From Pseudomonas sp. R37(2017) (GTDB taxonomy: Bacteria > Pseudomonadota > Gammaproteobacteria > Pseudomonadales > Pseudomonadaceae), in contig NZ_NEHO01000006.1 in the NCBI RefSeq assembly GCF_002113375.1, positions 186,001 through 250,000 of the forward strand: a stretch of DNA of 64,000 nucleotides, in the 5' to 3' direction. Positions 47,045-58,741 of the stretch are shown here, one piece after another (positions within the stretch are counted from its first letter, which is position 1; the number at the start of each line of letters is the position of its first letter). The translations under genes and the position numbers were made by a program. The notes below the pieces were generated by a model. The model searched no databases, was not told the DNA's origin, and saw nothing but the letters and a program-made list of their open reading frames with translations.

Positions 47045-48690
47045 GGTGTCGCCTGTGGAATGATCAAAATCACCAGGTTGCCTTGTTCGTAGCGCTTGCC
47101 CTCTTTGGGCAATTGTTCCAGTTCGCGCAGTTCTTCTTCGCCCTTGACCCGCATGACCACACCCACCGAGCCTTGCTGGCGGGCATCGTGCATCCACTGC
47201 TGCACCTGATCGGTGTCGACGCGCTGCTTGAGCGAATCAGGATAGGCAAGGCCATATTTCAATTCGCCTATCGTGTTGAAAAAAGCCACTTCCGGCCGCT
47301 TCACCCGCCAGGACAACGCCGACGCGGCACCCAGGTCATTGCTCAGCAACCTGGCGCTCTGGCCGAGCTCCTGGGCGTGATCGAGGATGAACTGGTCGGG
47401 CGTCTTGTTGGCAACGACGGAATTGGGCAGTCCGGCCGGCAGCACGCCGACGAACAGCAAGCTGCCGAAAGCCGGGGCAGCCCAGCATTGCAGGGGACGG
47501 AACGCTTGCAGCAGGTTGGCCATGATCCAGCCGATCAAACCGATGAACACCAATACCAGGTTGTGCAGTTCATGAGCGTAGATCGGCTTTTTCAGTTGCA
47601 GATACACCAAAGCCAGCAAGGTGATCACACCCAGCGCCAGGTTCAACAGGCCGTTGATGCCCAGGGCGCGACCTTGTTCCAGCTTCAAACGGTCAGCCAA
47701 TGCATGGCCGAGCAACAAGGCCAGAGGCAGCAGGCACGGCAGGATGTAGGCCGGCAGTTTGCCTTTGCTCAGGCTGAAGAAGAACAACGGCATCCACAGC
47801 CACAGCAACAGGAAGGCGATATTGGATTGGCGTCGGGTTTGCCAGGCTTGCTTCAATGCGGGCGGCAGCAACGCAGCCCAGGGCATGCTGAAAGCTACCA
47901 GCAACGGCAGGTAATACCACCAGGGCGCGTCATGCTGGGCATCGTCCCCGGCAAAACGACGGATATGTTCGTGCCAGAAAAAGAACCGCCAGTAGTCAGG
48001 CTCCTGGGCGTGTACTGCCAGCGCCCAGGGCAGGCTGACGACGATGGCGACCACAATCGCCACGGGACCGTAGACCAGCAGTTCACGCCAGCGTTTTTGC
48101 CAGATCATCCAGGGCAGGGCGATCAGCACCGGCAGCAGCCAGGCGAGGAAGCCCTTGGTCATGAAACCCATGCCGCAGGCCAGGCCCAGCACTGCCCACC
48201 CGATCAGGCGTTGACCGCGGCCGACGCTGTCCAGTGCAAACCACAAGGCCACCAGGCTGAGGTTCACCCAGAAGGTAAATTGCGGATCGAGGTTGGCATA
48301 CCCCGCCGAAGCGGCAATGACCGAGAAGCTCATGTACAGCAATGCGCAGGCGAAACTCTTGCGCGGTTCGTTCCACATCCGGCGGGCGACCAGGTAGCAC
48401 AGCAGCACGCTCAAGCCAGTGCTCAGTGCCGAGGCGAAACGCACCCCGAAGAGGTTCTGGCCGAACAATGCCTGACCGATGGCAATCATCCAGTAGCCGG
48501 CCGCGGGTTTTTCGAAGTAGCGCACGTCCATGAAGTGCGGCGACACCCAGTTGCCGCTCAGGAGCATGCCCTGGCTGATCTGGGCGTAGCGGGTTTCGTC
48601 GGGAATCCATAAGCCATGGCTGCCCAGCGGCAGCAGGTAGGCCAGCGCCACCATGGCAAGCAATAACGGCAAAGCCCAGCGTTTGCTCAT
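47041..48690 (-). CDS. arnT: Lipid A L-Ara4N transferase ArnT (operon copy)
   Basis: GT83 membrane enzyme of 549 residues that transfers L-Ara4N from undecaprenyl phosphate to lipid A phosphates in the periplasm. The first loop has the catalytic [16 protein letters not shown]; further conserved parts are [51 protein letters not shown] and [21 protein letters not shown]; about 12-13 helices and a soluble C-terminal domain. Located between arnD and arnE with ATGA overlaps at both sides. A second full-length copy is at 59078-60799. Confidence 0.95.
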   Translation of the reverse strand: MSKRWALPLLLAMVALAYLLPLGSHGLWIPDETRYAQISQGMLLSGNWVSPHFMDVRYFEKPAAGYWMIAIGQALFGQNLFGVRFASALSTGLSVLLCYLVARRMWNEPRKSFACALLYMSFSVIAASAGYANLDPQFTFWVNLSLVALWFALDSVGRGQRLIGWAVLGLACGMGFMTKGFLAWLLPVLIALPWMIWQKRWRELLVYGPVAIVVAIVVSLPWALAVHAQEPDYWRFFFWHEHIRRFAGDDAQHDAPWWYYLPLLVAFSMPWAALLPPALKQAWQTRRQSNIAFLLLWLWMPLFFFSLSKGKLPAYILPCLLPLALLLGHALADRLKLEQGRALGINGLLNLALGVITLLALVYLQLKKPIYAHELHNLVLVFIGLIGWIMANLLQAFRPLQCWAAPAFGSLLFVGVLPAGLPNSVVANKTPDQFILDHAQELGQSARLLSNDLGAASALSWRVKRPEVAFFNTIGELKYGLAYPDSLKQRVDTDQVQQWMHDARQQGSVGVVMRVKGEEELRELEQLPKEGKRYEQGNLVILIIPQATP

Positions 48691-49571
48691 GCGCCTTGCA
48701 CTCCCAGCCAGCCTTCGCGACCTTCGAGCGCACCGCGTACCACGCGGCCAATCGGCAAACTGTCAGGGGCCTCGGGCAACAAGTCGCCCAAGGGTTGAAA
48801 ACGGATGTCGCGCTGATGTGCATCGATCAGCAGTTGACGGAAATCGTTGGCCATCAGAATCCCTTCTACCTCGGCATGGATCGTGTAGACATTGAGTTTT
48901 CCCGGAGTGAACCGGTCCAGGATGAACCTGTTGAAATCCTTGGCGGCGACGCTCGGCCCGACCACTTCGTCGAAGGTCGGCAGGTCCACCGGGATTTGTG
49001 TCGCACCCCGGCGGCCATCGGCCAGTTGCGGCTGGAACAGGCTATGGCCACGACAATCGCTGTTGTAGCGAAAGCCGAAACCTTGCTTGGCTTCGATCAC
49101 GCGCTCGTCGGCACGCCAGCCGGCGGACGCCGAACAGGTGATCCTTTCGCCCAGAATGTCACTGAGGGTGTCCACGCCACGGCGTATCTGTTCGACCAGT
49201 TGTGCATCGCTCCAGCGCCCGGCATTTGCCTGCCAGCCGTGGTGATCCCAGGCGTGCAGGCCGACTTCATGCCCGGCATCCCGGGCCTGGCGCATCAAGT
49301 GCCCCAGGTCGCGGCCGATCGGTTTTCCAGGCCATGCGGTGCCGGCCAGCAGAATGTCCCAGCCATACAGGCCGGCTGCATTTGACCGAAGCATTTTCCA
49401 GAGAAACTGTGGACGGATGAGGCGCCACAAGTGGCGCCCCATGTTGTCCGGCCCGACACTGAAGAAGAACGTCGCCTTGACCTGGGCCTCATCAAGGATT
49501 TCCAGCAAACGCGGCACCCCCTCACGAGTGCCCCGGTAGGTGTCGACATCGATCCGAAGGCCAGCCTGCAT
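48687..49571 (-). CDS. arnD: Undecaprenyl-phosphate-L-Ara4FN deformylase ArnD
   Basis: Polysaccharide deacetylase-fold (NodB) protein of 294 residues that removes the formyl group after ArnC transfer. Motifs: [20 protein letters not shown] (metal-binding Asp), [14 protein letters not shown] (two His of the zinc site), [16 protein letters not shown] and the C-terminal [11 protein letters not shown]. The ATG at 49571 shares its A with the arnA stop (TGATG). A TTG one codon earlier is unnecessary. Confidence 0.94.
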   Translation of the reverse strand: MQAGLRIDVDTYRGTREGVPRLLEILDEAQVKATFFFSVGPDNMGRHLWRLIRPQFLWKMLRSNAAGLYGWDILLAGTAWPGKPIGRDLGHLMRQARDAGHEVGLHAWDHHGWQANAGRWSDAQLVEQIRRGVDTLSDILGERITCSASAGWRADERVIEAKQGFGFRYNSDCRGHSLFQPQLADGRRGATQIPVDLPTFDEVVGPSVAAKDFNRFILDRFTPGKLNVYTIHAEVEGILMANDFRQLLIDAHQRDIRFQPLGDLLPEAPDSLPIGRVVRGALEGREGWLGVQGA

Positions 49572-51562
49572 CAACGCTTGTCCGCGATTTCGAGCATGGC
49601 TTCGCGCAGGAAGAAGTCCAGGGTGTTGCCGATGGTTTCGCGCATCTCTACGGTCGGTGTCCAGTCCAGCAGGCGCTTGGCGTTGGCGATGCTTGGCTTG
49701 CGGTGAGACACGTCCTGGTAGCCGGTGCCGTAGAACGCCTTGCTTTCGATATCACGGAAGCCAGCGAACGGAGGGAAGTTGGCGCGCAACGGGTGAGCTT
49801 CGAACTGACGCAGCAGTTCTTCGCCCAACTGGCGGATGCTGGCCTCGTTCTCCGGGTTGCCGATGTTGATGATCTGGCCGTTGCAGACATCGTTGTCGTT
49901 GTCGATGATCCGAGCCAGTGCTTCCACGCCGTCGGCGATGTCGGTGAAGCAGCGTTTTTGCTCGCCACCGTCGAACAGGCGAATCGGCGTACCTTCCACC
50001 AGGTTCAGGATCAACTGGGTAATTGCCCGGGAACTGCCGATACGGGCCGAATCCAGGCGGTCCAGGCGTGGACCCATCCAGTTGAACGGGCGGAACAGGG
50101 TGAAGTTCAGGCCTTTCTGGCCATAGGCCCAGATCACGCGGTCAAGCAGTTGCTTGGACACCGAGTAGATCCAGCGTTGTTTGTTGATCGGACCGACCAC
50201 CAGGTTGGAGCTGTCTTCGTCGAAGTTAGGGTCCTGGCACATGCCATAGACTTCCGACGTCGACGGGAAGATCACGCGCTTGTTGTACTTGACGCAGTAG
50301 CGAACCAGCTTCAGGTTCTCTTCGAAGTCCAGTTCGAACACACGCAGCGGGTTACGGGTGTATTCGATTGGCGTGGCGATGGCCACCAACGGCAGTACTA
50401 CGTCGCACTTCTTGATGTGGTACTCGATCCACTCGGAGTGGATGCTGATGTCGCCTTCGACGTAGTGGAAGTTCGGGTGGCTGCGCAGGCGCTCGATGGC
50501 GTCCGAACCGATGTCCAGGCCGTAGACTTCGTAGCGGTCGTCGCGCAGCAGGCGCTCGGACAAGTGGTTGCCGATGAAGCCGTTGACGCCGAGGATCAGC
50601 ACGCGCGTACGACGCGGCGCGCGACCGGATTCGGCACCGCGCAGCACGGAACCATCCACCAGGCCCAGTTCGTTGGCCAGTTGCGGACCGCTCAGGTACA
50701 GACCGTTGTCGTTGCGCTGGCCGGCGTTGATGATCAGCGAGTCTTCACCGCAGGCGATGCGCAGCGGGTCGACGCTGATGACGCGGCCAGGTGCCTGGCC
50801 CTCGTTGCCCTTGGCGACTTCGGCACTCCAGACAATCAGTTTGTGCTCGCCCACCGCGCAGAAGGCGCCCGGGTACGGTTGGGTCACGGCACGGACCAGG
50901 TTGAACAGCTCTTCGGCCGGCCTGGCCCAGACCAGTTTGCCGTCGGCCGGGGTGCGACGGCCGAACACCGTGGCTTTGGATTCGTCCTGTAGTGTTTCGC
51001 TGACTTTGCCTTGCAGCAGCGCTGGCAAGGTGTCGCGCAGCAGGTCAGAGGCCGCCGTGCGCAACTTGCCGTGCAGGCTCAGCGCCGTGTCGCTGCGCTC
51101 GATCGCGACCTTTTGCTGGGCAACGATGGCGCCCGCATCGGCACGCTTGACCATGCGGTGCAGGGTCACGCCGGTTTCCGTTTCGCCATTGACCAGCACC
51201 CAGTTGGCCGGTGCGCGACCACGGTAGCGCGGCAGCAGCGAACCGTGCAGGTTGAACGCGCCTTTACGGGCCGTGGCCAGAAGCGCTTCGCTCAGCAGAT
51301 TGCGGTAGTAGAAGGAGAAAATGTAGTCGGGATCGAGTTTGGCGATACGCTCGATCCACAACGGATGGTTGGCATCTTCCGGTGCATGCACGGCAATGCC
51401 GTGGCGGGCGCACAGCTGCGCGACGGAACCGTAGAACGCGTTCTCCTTCGGATCGTCGGCGTGGGTGAACACCGCAGCGATCTCAAAACCGGAGGAGAGC
51501 AGGGACTCGATGCCGGCACAGCCAATATCGTGATAGGCGAAGACAACAGCTTTTGCACTCAT
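49571..51562 (-). CDS. arnA: Bifunctional UDP-GlcA decarboxylase / UDP-Ara4N formyltransferase ArnA
   Basis: Protein of 663 residues with two domains. The N-terminal formyltransferase (about 1-305) has [16 protein letters not shown] with catalytic His106 and an Asp-containing [19 protein letters not shown] loop. The C-terminal SDR decarboxylase (about 315-663) has [16 protein letters not shown] for [13 protein letters not shown] and the [10 protein letters not shown] catalytic Tyr/Lys. It makes UDP-Ara4O, then formylates UDP-Ara4N after ArnB. ATGA overlap with arnC. Confidence 0.96.
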   Translation of the reverse strand: MSAKAVVFAYHDIGCAGIESLLSSGFEIAAVFTHADDPKENAFYGSVAQLCARHGIAVHAPEDANHPLWIERIAKLDPDYIFSFYYRNLLSEALLATARKGAFNLHGSLLPRYRGRAPANWVLVNGETETGVTLHRMVKRADAGAIVAQQKVAIERSDTALSLHGKLRTAASDLLRDTLPALLQGKVSETLQDESKATVFGRRTPADGKLVWARPAEELFNLVRAVTQPYPGAFCAVGEHKLIVWSAEVAKGNEGQAPGRVISVDPLRIACGEDSLIINAGQRNDNGLYLSGPQLANELGLVDGSVLRGAESGRAPRRTRVLILGVNGFIGNHLSERLLRDDRYEVYGLDIGSDAIERLRSHPNFHYVEGDISIHSEWIEYHIKKCDVVLPLVAIATPIEYTRNPLRVFELDFEENLKLVRYCVKYNKRVIFPSTSEVYGMCQDPNFDEDSSNLVVGPINKQRWIYSVSKQLLDRVIWAYGQKGLNFTLFRPFNWMGPRLDRLDSARIGSSRAITQLILNLVEGTPIRLFDGGEQKRCFTDIADGVEALARIIDNDNDVCNGQIINIGNPENEASIRQLGEELLRQFEAHPLRANFPPFAGFRDIESKAFYGTGYQDVSHRKPSIANAKRLLDWTPTVEMRETIGNTLDFFLREAMLEIADKR

Positions 51563-52578
51563 GAAGGAACCTGATCTGAAGAGGTGGAAGTAAGGCCGTC
51601 AACGGTAACAACGGAAGCAGGGGAGTCGGGCTGGCTGCGCAGCACCTTTTCAATGAAGAAGCGCGGGCGGGCGCGAACGTCGCTGTACATGCGGCCCAGG
51701 TATTCACCCAGCAGGCCCATGCCGATGAATTGACCGCCGGTGAAGACGAACAGCACGGCGAACAGTACGAAAGTACCGCCACCGGCCCAGCCGGCGCCGA
51801 ACACCAGGCGCAACAGGATCAGCGCGATGGCGAACAGCACGCCCAGGGTCGCCATGCCGACGCCGACGATGCTCAGCAGTCGCAGTGGCGTGGTGGTCAT
51901 GCAGGTGACCAGGTCGAACATCAGGTTGATCAGGCGCATCGGGCTGTACTTGGAGTCGCCGTGTTCACGCTCGGCGTGGGTCACGAGGATTTCCGTGGTG
52001 TGGCGGGCAAAGCTGTTGGCCAGGATCGGAATGAAGGTGCTGCGTTCACGGCAGGCGAGCATGGCATCGACGATGGTGCGTCGGTAGGCGCGCAACATGC
52101 AGCCGTAGTCGCTCATGGCCACGCCCGTGGAGCGTTGCACGGCGAGGTTGATCAGCTTCGAAGGCCAGCGGCGCAAGGCCGAGTCCTGGCGGTTGTTGCG
52201 CACAGTCGCGACGACGTCATAGCCCAGCTCGGCCTGGGCCACCAGTCGCGGGATTTCTTCCGGCGGGTTTTGCAGGTCGGCATCGAGGGTGATGACGACA
52301 TCGCCCTTGCACTGTTCGAAACCGGCCATGATCGCCGCGTGTTGGCCGTAATTGCGGTTGAGGATGACCGCCACCACCGGGCTGCCTTCACGGGAGGCGG
52401 CTTCTTCCAGCAGATCGGCGGAGTCATCGCGACTGCCGTCGTCGACCAGCACGATTTCATAGGGATGGTTCAACTGCTGACAAGCGGCTTCGGTGCGCCT
52501 GAGCAATTCAGGCAGGCTTTCCTGTTCGTTGTAGACCGGAATGACGATCGATACGAAGTTGATTGGGTAAGGTCTCAA
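51559..52578 (-). CDS. arnC: Undecaprenyl-phosphate 4-deoxy-4-formamido-L-arabinose transferase ArnC
   Basis: GT2 enzyme of 339 residues: [19 protein letters not shown], the DxD region [15 protein letters not shown] and [16 protein letters not shown] acceptor loop (here [13 protein letters not shown]), then two C-terminal membrane helices (about 235-260 and 268-292). It loads Ara4FN onto undecaprenyl phosphate. ATGA overlap with arnB; a Ser/Thr-rich C-terminal tail of about 20 residues is unremarkable. Confidence 0.95.
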   Translation of the reverse strand: MRPYPINFVSIVIPVYNEQESLPELLRRTEAACQQLNHPYEIVLVDDGSRDDSADLLEEAASREGSPVVAVILNRNYGQHAAIMAGFEQCKGDVVITLDADLQNPPEEIPRLVAQAELGYDVVATVRNNRQDSALRRWPSKLINLAVQRSTGVAMSDYGCMLRAYRRTIVDAMLACRERSTFIPILANSFARHTTEILVTHAEREHGDSKYSPMRLINLMFDLVTCMTTTPLRLLSIVGVGMATLGVLFAIALILLRLVFGAGWAGGGTFVLFAVLFVFTGGQFIGMGLLGEYLGRMYSDVRARPRFFIEKVLRSQPDSPASVVTVDGLTSTSSDQVPS

Positions 52579-53723
52579 AGGCTTTTGTCCATGCAGTTTT
52601 CGATGGCGCCGACGACGCGTTCGACATCATCGGTGGTCATGTCGGGGAACAGCGGGATCGAACACAGTCGCGCCGAATTCCATTCGGTGTTGGGCAGGTG
52701 CAGGTTGGGGTAACGCTGACGATAGTAGGTGTGCAGGTGCGTTGCAATGAAGTGAATGCCGGTGCCCACATTCTGTTCCTGGAGGGCTTTCATGAACGCT
52801 TCGCGATCCAGCCCGCAACGCTCGGCGTCGATACGCAGGATGAACAGGTGCCAGGCGTGTTGCTGCGAATAAGCGGGGATCGCCAGCGGTTGTACCGGCA
52901 AGCCTTCCAGACGTTGCAAGTAGGTCTGGGCCAGTTGAGTGCGCCTGGCGTTGATCTCGTCCAGGCGCTCCAGTTGCACCAGGGCGATGGCGGCGTTGAT
53001 GTCGGCCAGATTGTACTTGAAGCCCGGTTCGACCACCTGGGCCTGGGGTTTGCGGCCATGGGTCAGGCGGTCGTAGGCATCGACCCCCAGCCCGTGAAAC
53101 TTGAGCATGCGTACCCGTGAGGCCAGGGCTTCATCGTCGCTGACGAACATGGCGCCTTCGGCGCAGGTCATGTTCTTGATCGCGTGGAACGAGAATATCG
53201 CCGTGCCCCTGGCACCGACGTGCCGACCTTTGTAAAGAGTACCGGCAGCGTGGGCGGCGTCTTCGATCACGGCAATGCCGTGCTTGTCGGCCAGGGCGTA
53301 GAGCGGATCGAGATCGAATGCCGCGCCGGCGTAATGCACCGGGATGATGGCTTTGGTGCGCGGAGTGATCGCCGCTTCGATCGTGGCCGCGTCGGTCATC
53401 AGCGTATCGCGGTCGACGTCGACGAACACCGGCGTGGCGCCCAGCAGGGTGATCATGTTGGCGGTGGACACCCAGGTCTGCGACGGCGTAATTACTTCAT
53501 CGCCGGGACCGATGCCCAACGCAAGGAGGGTGATATGCATTGCGCCGGTGGCCGAGGAAAGTGCGACGGCATGCCGGCAACCGACGTAGTTGGCAAAGTG
53601 TTCTTCCAGTGCCTGGTTCTTCGGCCCGGTAGTGATCCACCCGGAACGTAATACTTGCTCTACGGCAGTGATTTCTTCGTCGCCGATACTGGGACGGGAA
53701 AAAGGGAGAAACGCCTGACTCAT
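52575..53723 (-). CDS. arnB: UDP-4-amino-4-deoxy-L-arabinose aminotransferase ArnB
   Basis: PLP enzyme of the DegT/DnrJ/EryC1 family, 382 residues: [20 protein letters not shown] at the start, the PLP lysine Lys183 in [16 protein letters not shown], and the C-terminal [16 protein letters not shown]. It converts UDP-Ara4O to UDP-Ara4N with glutamate as amino donor. First gene of the nine-gene operon arnB-C-A-D-T-E-F-ugd-GT. The start at 53723 has GAGG at usable distance (from CGAGGTACCC). Confidence 0.95.
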   Translation of the reverse strand: MSQAFLPFSRPSIGDEEITAVEQVLRSGWITTGPKNQALEEHFANYVGCRHAVALSSATGAMHITLLALGIGPGDEVITPSQTWVSTANMITLLGATPVFVDVDRDTLMTDAATIEAAITPRTKAIIPVHYAGAAFDLDPLYALADKHGIAVIEDAAHAAGTLYKGRHVGARGTAIFSFHAIKNMTCAEGAMFVSDDEALASRVRMLKFHGLGVDAYDRLTHGRKPQAQVVEPGFKYNLADINAAIALVQLERLDEINARRTQLAQTYLQRLEGLPVQPLAIPAYSQQHAWHLFILRIDAERCGLDREAFMKALQEQNVGTGIHFIATHLHTYYRQRYPNLHLPNTEWNSARLCSIPLFPDMTTDDVERVVGAIENCMDKSL

Positions 53724-54115
53724 GGGTACCTCGGGGGCTGAAAGCGTAAATAGCCTTTGAGGCTAAAAATGGGTCCAAAAATCAGCTTAGACGCTAAATC
53801 AGAATCTGCATCAAATCAAATAGTTACCGGTTGGCGGTAAAAAACAGCATCGGTTGACTTTTTTTTCCATGGGCGGCAGGTTGGGCGTCCATCCGGGTTG
53901 CGCCGATTTTGCAGAAGGTTATGCCCGATTTTGTGAAAGGAACATGAAAAAACGGTTGGGGAATCGTTTATCTCATAGCTATTAAGCTGCTGTTCAGACT
54001 TCCTGCTTTCATGGTGTCTTTTAGGAAAAGTCCTACAAAAGTTATGTCTTTTACATGATCGTTAATTCACTTCTTAGTTGCTTCATTGAACTGTTTTCAT
54101 TCAAGGCCGTTTCGT
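53724..54115. other. AT-rich divergent region arnB / recombinase
   Basis: 392 bases with visibly lower GC than the genes. It holds a small hairpin TAGCC/GGCTA at 53751-53765 in the arnB leader, a possible minus-strand sigma-70 pair (TTGATG, 17 bases, TCTAAG) at about 53795-53825, and the 17-nt regulator-like motif listed separately. No gene seen. Confidence 0.5.
53981..53997. promoter_or_regulatory. OmpR-type half-site pair upstream of arn operon (PmrA-box-like)
   Basis: ATTAAG-CTGCT-GTTCAG on the plus strand (CTGAACAGCAGCTTAAT on the minus strand): two hexamers 11 bp apart. The CTTAAT half fits the enteric PmrA box (YTTAAK). A 13-of-17 match lies upstream of the second arnT. It is about 260 bases before arnB, which is far, and also 119 bases before the recombinase gene. 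Assignment to PmrA, PhoP or ColR is inference. Confidence 0.35.
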
Positions 54116-55054
54116 TTGATTGACTTATCTGTAACCGATTCACGCACATCCCTCACCAATCCGCTGACCCTGTATCTGGCGCGACTGGCGCCGTCCAGCC
54201 AACTGACCATGCGATACGTGCTGCAGGACGCCGCCGACCGCCTGGGCTTCGAAGACCACGATATCGAGGAGATACCCTGGCATAACCTGCAGCCCGAGGA
54301 CGTGATCGCGCTGGTGGCCACTTTGCGCACGGACGGCTATGCGCCGAACACGTCCTCGCTGTATGTCAACGCGGTGCGCGGGGTGATGAACGAAGCGTGG
54401 CGCATGAGCCTGATCTCTCAGGAACACCTGCTGAAGATGCGTTCGGTCAAGGGTATCGCCGGTACACGGCTGTCCCAGGGGCGCAATCTCAGGCGCACGC
54501 TGATCCAGGAGCTGATGGCGGCCTGCGCCGCTGATCCGCGGCCGCAAGGCCTGCGCGATGCCGCGATCATCGGGATTCTGTACGGTTCGGGGATGCGCAA
54601 GTCCGAATCGGTGAACCTGGAACTGGACCAGGTCGATTTCACCGAGCGCAGCCTGCGGGTGACGGCCAAGGGCAACAAGCAGTTGATCAAGTATGCGCCG
54701 GCCTGGGCCTTCGCCAAGCTTGAAGCCTGGCTTGAGCTACGCCGTTCGTTGCTCAAGGAAGGTGAGTCGGACGATCCGTTCCTGTTCAACCGCATCCGCC
54801 GTGGCAGCCACATCACCCGCGAGCGCATCACCAAACATGCGATTTACTACATCGCCCGGCAGCGGGGCGCGCAGGTCGGGGTGAAAATCATGCCCCACGA
54901 TTTCCGGCGTTCATTCATTACCCGGGTGATCGAAGAGCATGACTTGTCGATTGCGCAGAAACTGGCGCACCACAGCAACATCCAGACCACGGCCAACTAC
55001 GATGTGCGCGACGACAACGAGCGACGTCGGGCGGTGGACCGATTCGACCTGTGA
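54116..55054 (+). CDS. Orphan tyrosine-type site-specific recombinase
   Basis: XerC/D-type integrase of about 312 residues. The N-terminal SAM-like core-binding domain (about 1-110) includes NAVRGVMNEAWRMSLIS. The catalytic domain has Arg in ILYGSGMRKSESVNLEL, His and Arg in MPHDFRRSFITRVIEEH, and the nucleophile Tyr in HHSNIQTTANYDVRDD; all catalytic residues are present. The TTG at 54116 (with AAGG eight bases upstream) is preferred to TTG 54086. There is no tRNA, att duplication or phage gene beside it. It lies alone between the arn operon and the iron transporter, ending 4 bases from the convergent ATPase stop. It may be a resident integron-like or Xer-like orphan or an island remnant. 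Confidence 0.88.
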   Translation: MIDLSVTDSRTSLTNPLTLYLARLAPSSQLTMRYVLQDAADRLGFEDHDIEEIPWHNLQPEDVIALVATLRTDGYAPNTSSLYVNAVRGVMNEAWRMSLISQEHLLKMRSVKGIAGTRLSQGRNLRRTLIQELMAACAADPRPQGLRDAAIIGILYGSGMRKSESVNLELDQVDFTERSLRVTAKGNKQLIKYAPAWAFAKLEAWLELRRSLLKEGESDDPFLFNRIRRGSHITRERITKHAIYYIARQRGAQVGVKIMPHDFRRSFITRVIEEHDLSIAQKLAHHSNIQTTANYDVRDDNERRRAVDRFDL

Positions 55055-55058
55055 GCGA

Positions 55059-56129
55059 TCAAATCTCGCTCAGTACATGGGCGTGGCCAATGGTCGAGAC
55101 CTGAACCGCGCTGCCGGCGGGTGGTGCATACATGCCTGAACTGCGCACCAGCAGTGATCGGCCCGGTTGTTCGCTGCGGGTCATTGACTGGAGCTCAACC
55201 GTCAGTGTGCAAGTGTTGCCGCTGAAGTCACGATCGGTGACCACGGCCCGGCAACCACCGGCATCCGGGTCGGTGGGGAGGATACTGGCCAATTGCAGTT
55301 GTTCGGGGCGCAGCATGATCTGCGCCGAGCTATTGTTGCGGTGGTTGTTGACCGGGATCCGTCCCAGGTCGCAATGGGCCCAACCGGCCTCGATGCGGGC
55401 GGGCATCACCACGGCATCCCCCAGGAACAGGGCGGTCTGTTCGTCTTCGGGATAGCGGTAAAGGTCCAGCGGGTGCCCTGACTGGACCAGGCGGCCTTGG
55501 CGCATCACCGCCAACTGGTCGGCGAACGACAAGGCTTCGCTTTGGTCATGGGTGACCAGAATGGTGGTGACGCCCGCGTCTTCCAACAGCCGTGCAACCA
55601 TCTTGCGCATCGCGGCGCGCAATCCGGTATCGAGCGCCGAGAACGGCTCGTCCAGCAGCATCAGCCGTGGTTGCTGCGCCAGGGCGCGGGCCAGGGCCAC
55701 CCGCTGTTGCTGGCCACCGGACAATTCGTGAGGCCAGCGCTCGGCCATCTTTGCATCCAGCGCCACGCTGTCCATCAGCTCAGCGACGCGCTGTTGTTTC
55801 TCACTGCCCTTGGTCGACAAGCCGAAGCCGATGTTCGCCGCCACGGTCATGTGCGGGAACAGTGCGCCGTCCTGCGGCACGTAGCCGATCAGGCGTTGAT
55901 GGGCCGGCACTTCGTGGGTGCCGTCGACCAGTGTCTGGCCATTGAGCGAAAGACGCCCGGAGTCGGGGAATTCGAAGCCGGCAATCATCCGCAGCAAGGT
56001 GGTTTTACCGGAACCGGACGGGCCGACGATGACAGTGCGACTGCCGCTGGGCACCGACAGGCTGACGTTGTCCAGGGCGCATTGGGCGCCATAGGACTTG
56101 TAGAGGGCATTGAGTTCAAGAGTGTTCAT
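55059..56129 (-). CDS. fbpC: Iron(III) ABC transporter ATP-binding protein (FbpC-like)
   Basis: ABC ATPase of 356 residues: Walker [19 protein letters not shown]-loop [14 protein letters not shown], signature [16 protein letters not shown], Walker [13 protein letters not shown], switch His in [10 protein letters not shown], and a C-terminal TOBE regulatory domain (about 280-356). It powers uptake through the fused permease encoded upstream (ATGA overlap). With the substrate protein it makes an fbpA-fbpB-fbpC operon. Confidence 0.92.
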   Translation of the reverse strand: MNTLELNALYKSYGAQCALDNVSLSVPSGSRTVIVGPSGSGKTTLLRMIAGFEFPDSGRLSLNGQTLVDGTHEVPAHQRLIGYVPQDGALFPHMTVAANIGFGLSTKGSEKQQRVAELMDSVALDAKMAERWPHELSGGQQQRVALARALAQQPRLMLLDEPFSALDTGLRAAMRKMVARLLEDAGVTTILVTHDQSEALSFADQLAVMRQGRLVQSGHPLDLYRYPEDEQTALFLGDAVVMPARIEAGWAHCDLGRIPVNNHRNNSSAQIMLRPEQLQLASILPTDPDAGGCRAVVTDRDFSGNTCTLTVELQSMTRSEQPGRSLLVRSSGMYAPPAGSAVQVSTIGHAHVLSEI

Positions 56130-57724
56130 CGGCCAGCCGTTTTTTTCGATTGGTGATAAAGAAGTCCGGTCAGCGGCAGCGACAGCAAGACCATCAATAA
56201 GGCGTAGGGTGCAGCGGCGGCATAATCGATTTCGCTGGTCATGGCCCAGAATCCGGTCGCCAGGGTGCGAGTGCCGTTCGGGGCCAGCAGCAGTGTGGCG
56301 GTCAGTTCGTTGGTGATCGCCAGGAACACCAACGCCGCGCCGGCGGCTGCCCCCGGCGCGGCCAGGCGCAAGGTGATCAGCCACAGGGCCCGGGCCGGTG
56401 AGCGGCCAAGGCTGCGGGCGATGTTCTCCAGTTCCACCGGGGCCTGGGCAATGCCAGCGCGCAGGCTCACCAGGGCGCGGGGCAGGAACATCAACAGGTA
56501 GGCCAGCAGCACGGTGAAAACGGTCTGGTAAATCGGCCGGGCGAAATGGATGGTGACGGTCACCAGCGCCAGCGCCACGATAATTCCGGGCAGGGAACTG
56601 GTGATGTAGTTGCAGCTCTCCAGTACCCGTTGCAGTCGGCCGGGGTAGCGGATCGACAGCCAGGCAATTGGAATGGCCGCGCAGGTGGTCAGCGCTGCGC
56701 CCGCGACACCGAGCAGCAGGGTTTGCTCCAGGGCGGGCAGCAATTCGGTCATGTCCCAGACGTCCACGCCGCCGGCGATCAGCCATTTGCCGAGGGTAAT
56801 CAGGGGCACACCCAGGGCGAGGGCGCAGGTCGCGATTTGCAGCGTCAGTGAGAGCAGGGTGGATGCCCATTTCAGTTGCACGACCCGTTGCTCCCGGGCG
56901 CTCCCCGAACCGACGCGAGCGTAACGCGCCGAACCCCGGGCGGCGGATTCAGACGTCAACATCGCCAGGCAACACAGCGCCAGCACGCTGGCCAGCATGT
57001 GTGCCGCTGCACCGTTGAAGGTCGACTTGAACAGATCGAAGATCGCGGTGGTAAAGGTGTCGAAGCGGATCATGGCGTACAGGCCATATTCGGCCAACAG
57101 GTGCAGGCCGACCAGCAAGGCGCCACCGCAGATCGCCAGGCGCAACTGCGGCAGCACGACGCGGAAAAACACTTTCCAGGGCTTGAGCCCCATGGATTCG
57201 GCGACGTCTTCGATGGCCGGGTCGAGTCGCCGCAAGGTGGCCGCCACCGGCAAATACAGGAAGGGGAAGTAGGCGATGACCGAGACCAGGACGCCGGCAA
57301 ACAAGCCGTGAATCGGCGGCACCAGGCTGACCCACGCGTAGCTGTGAACGAACGCAGGCACCGCCAGCGGTGCGGTGGCCAGCAACGACCACCAGCGCCG
57401 TCCCGGCAAATTCGTGCGCTCGGTGAGCCACGCCAGTGTCACCCCCAGTACCACGCACAAGGGAATCGTCAGCAGCACCAATAGCACGGTGTTGACCAGC
57501 AGCTCGCCGACCCGAGGGCGGAACACCAGGGTCACGACGGTCGACCAGCCTGTCTGCAGGGACACGCCTATAACGTAAGCAATCGGTAGCAGCGCCAGTA
57601 ATGAAACCAGCACCGACAAACCGATCACCCATACACCGCCACGTCCCGCAAAGACTCCACGGGATCGTCGACGCAAATGCGCGGGTGTCGCCTCGGCGAC
57701 ACCCGCAGGCAGGGTTTCAGGCAT
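56126..57724 (-). CDS. fbpB: Iron(III) ABC transporter permease (FbpB-like, fused two-domain)
   Basis: Inner-membrane permease of 532 residues with about twelve helices, formed by two BPD-type halves. Each half has an EAA loop: [22 protein letters not shown] and [22 protein letters not shown]. This internal duplication is typical of FbpB/SfuB iron permeases. The start is ATG 57724, 3 bases after the fbpA stop; a TTG one codon upstream is adjacent. Confidence 0.92.
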   Translation of the reverse strand: MPETLPAGVAEATPAHLRRRSRGVFAGRGGVWVIGLSVLVSLLALLPIAYVIGVSLQTGWSTVVTLVFRPRVGELLVNTVLLVLLTIPLCVVLGVTLAWLTERTNLPGRRWWSLLATAPLAVPAFVHSYAWVSLVPPIHGLFAGVLVSVIAYFPFLYLPVAATLRRLDPAIEDVAESMGLKPWKVFFRVVLPQLRLAICGGALLVGLHLLAEYGLYAMIRFDTFTTAIFDLFKSTFNGAAAHMLASVLALCCLAMLTSESAARGSARYARVGSGSAREQRVVQLKWASTLLSLTLQIATCALALGVPLITLGKWLIAGGVDVWDMTELLPALEQTLLLGVAGAALTTCAAIPIAWLSIRYPGRLQRVLESCNYITSSLPGIIVALALVTVTIHFARPIYQTVFTVLLAYLLMFLPRALVSLRAGIAQAPVELENIARSLGRSPARALWLITLRLAAPGAAAGAALVFLAITNELTATLLLAPNGTRTLATGFWAMTSEIDYAAAAPYALLMVLLSLPLTGLLYHQSKKTAGR

Positions 57725-57727
57725 CAA

Positions 57728-58741
57728 TTAGAGCAGTCCAGCCTGTGTCATCAGCTCCACGGCTTTTTTGCTGTCGAGTTTCGAAGCATCGACAGTCGGC
57801 GCATCGAGTTGCTGCAGAGGCACCAGTTTAGGGTTGGATTCAGCGTTCTTGCCCACGGCGTACTCGAACGACTTGCCGTTCTTCAGGACGGCCTGGCCAT
57901 CCTTTCCGGTAATGTATTTGAGAAACGCCTGGGCTTGTTCTTTGTGTTTGCTGGAGGCAAGGACGCCGCCGCCGGAGATACTAACAAAAGCGCCCGGATC
58001 CTTGTGCTTGAAATAGTGCAGAGCGGTGTTCTTGCTGTTTTCACCGGTCTTGGACTGATCGACCAGGCTGTAGTAGTGGTAGATCACGCCGCTGTCGATC
58101 TGTCCGGCATTCACCGCTTTGAGTACCGAGCTGTTGCCACGGTAGTTGGCGTAGTTGGCTTTCATCCCTTTGAGCCATTCCAGCGTGGCGGCTTCACCCT
58201 TTTGCTCGAGGATGGCAGCGACGATGGCCTGGAAGTCAGCACCACCTGGCGACGCCCCCCAACGTCCTTTCCAGCTCGGACCGGCCAGGTCCATGATCGA
58301 TTTCGGCAGGTTTGCTTCCGGCAGTTTGCTCGGGTTGTAGACAAACACGGTGGAGCGCGCGGCAATTCCGGTCCATTTGCCGTGGGCCGGGCGGTAGGCG
58401 GAATCAACCTGTTCCAGCGTGGCTTTGTCGACCGGCGCAAACAGCCCGGCGTTGTCGACCAGCACCATGGCCGGGGAGTTTTCGGTCAGGAATACGTCTG
58501 CGGGGGAGGCCGCGCCTTCCTGTACGAGCTGATTGCCCATCTCGGTGTCATCGCCGTTGCGCAAGGTCACCGGAATTCCGGTCTCCTGGGTAAAGCCTTC
58601 GACCCAGACCTTGGTCAGGCCTTCGTGTTGCGCGTTGTACACCACGATGCCGACGGAGTCCTCGGCATAGACCTGGCCAGCGCTCAGCAAAGCGGTGGTC
58701 AGCAGGGCTTTTTTCAAGAACGAAGGGATTTTGGAAATCAT
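57728..58741 (-). CDS. fbpA: Iron(III) ABC transporter substrate-binding protein (FbpA-like)
   Basis: Periplasmic ferric-binding protein of 337 residues: signal peptide to VYA-ED (residue 26), then SVGIVVYNAQHEGLTKVWVEGF. The iron-coordinating tyrosine pair appears in SGVIYHYYSLVDQ. GAFVSISGGGVLASSKHKEQAQAFLKY is the conserved C-lobe stretch. Synergistic anion use is likely but not readable. A Fur-box-like palindrome lies about 60-80 bases upstream of the start. Confidence 0.93.
   Translation of the reverse strand: MISKIPSFLKKALLTTALLSAGQVYAEDSVGIVVYNAQHEGLTKVWVEGFTQETGIPVTLRNGDDTEMGNQLVQEGAASPADVFLTENSPAMVLVDNAGLFAPVDKATLEQVDSAYRPAHGKWTGIAARSTVFVYNPSKLPEANLPKSIMDLAGPSWKGRWGASPGGADFQAIVAAILEQKGEAATLEWLKGMKANYANYRGNSSVLKAVNAGQIDSGVIYHYYSLVDQSKTGENSKNTALHYFKHKDPGAFVSISGGGVLASSKHKEQAQAFLKYITGKDGQAVLKNGKSFEYAVGKNAESNPKLVPLQQLDAPTVDASKLDSKKAVELMTQAGLL

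Noticed and set aside
53724..54115. tRNA or att site beside the recombinase
   Set aside because: No cloverleaf-like sequence or long direct repeat was found by eye on either side of the gene.
56130..56870. N-terminal extension of the ATPase frame
   Set aside because: It is a shadow of the permease gene; the real ATPase start overlaps the permease stop at 56129.
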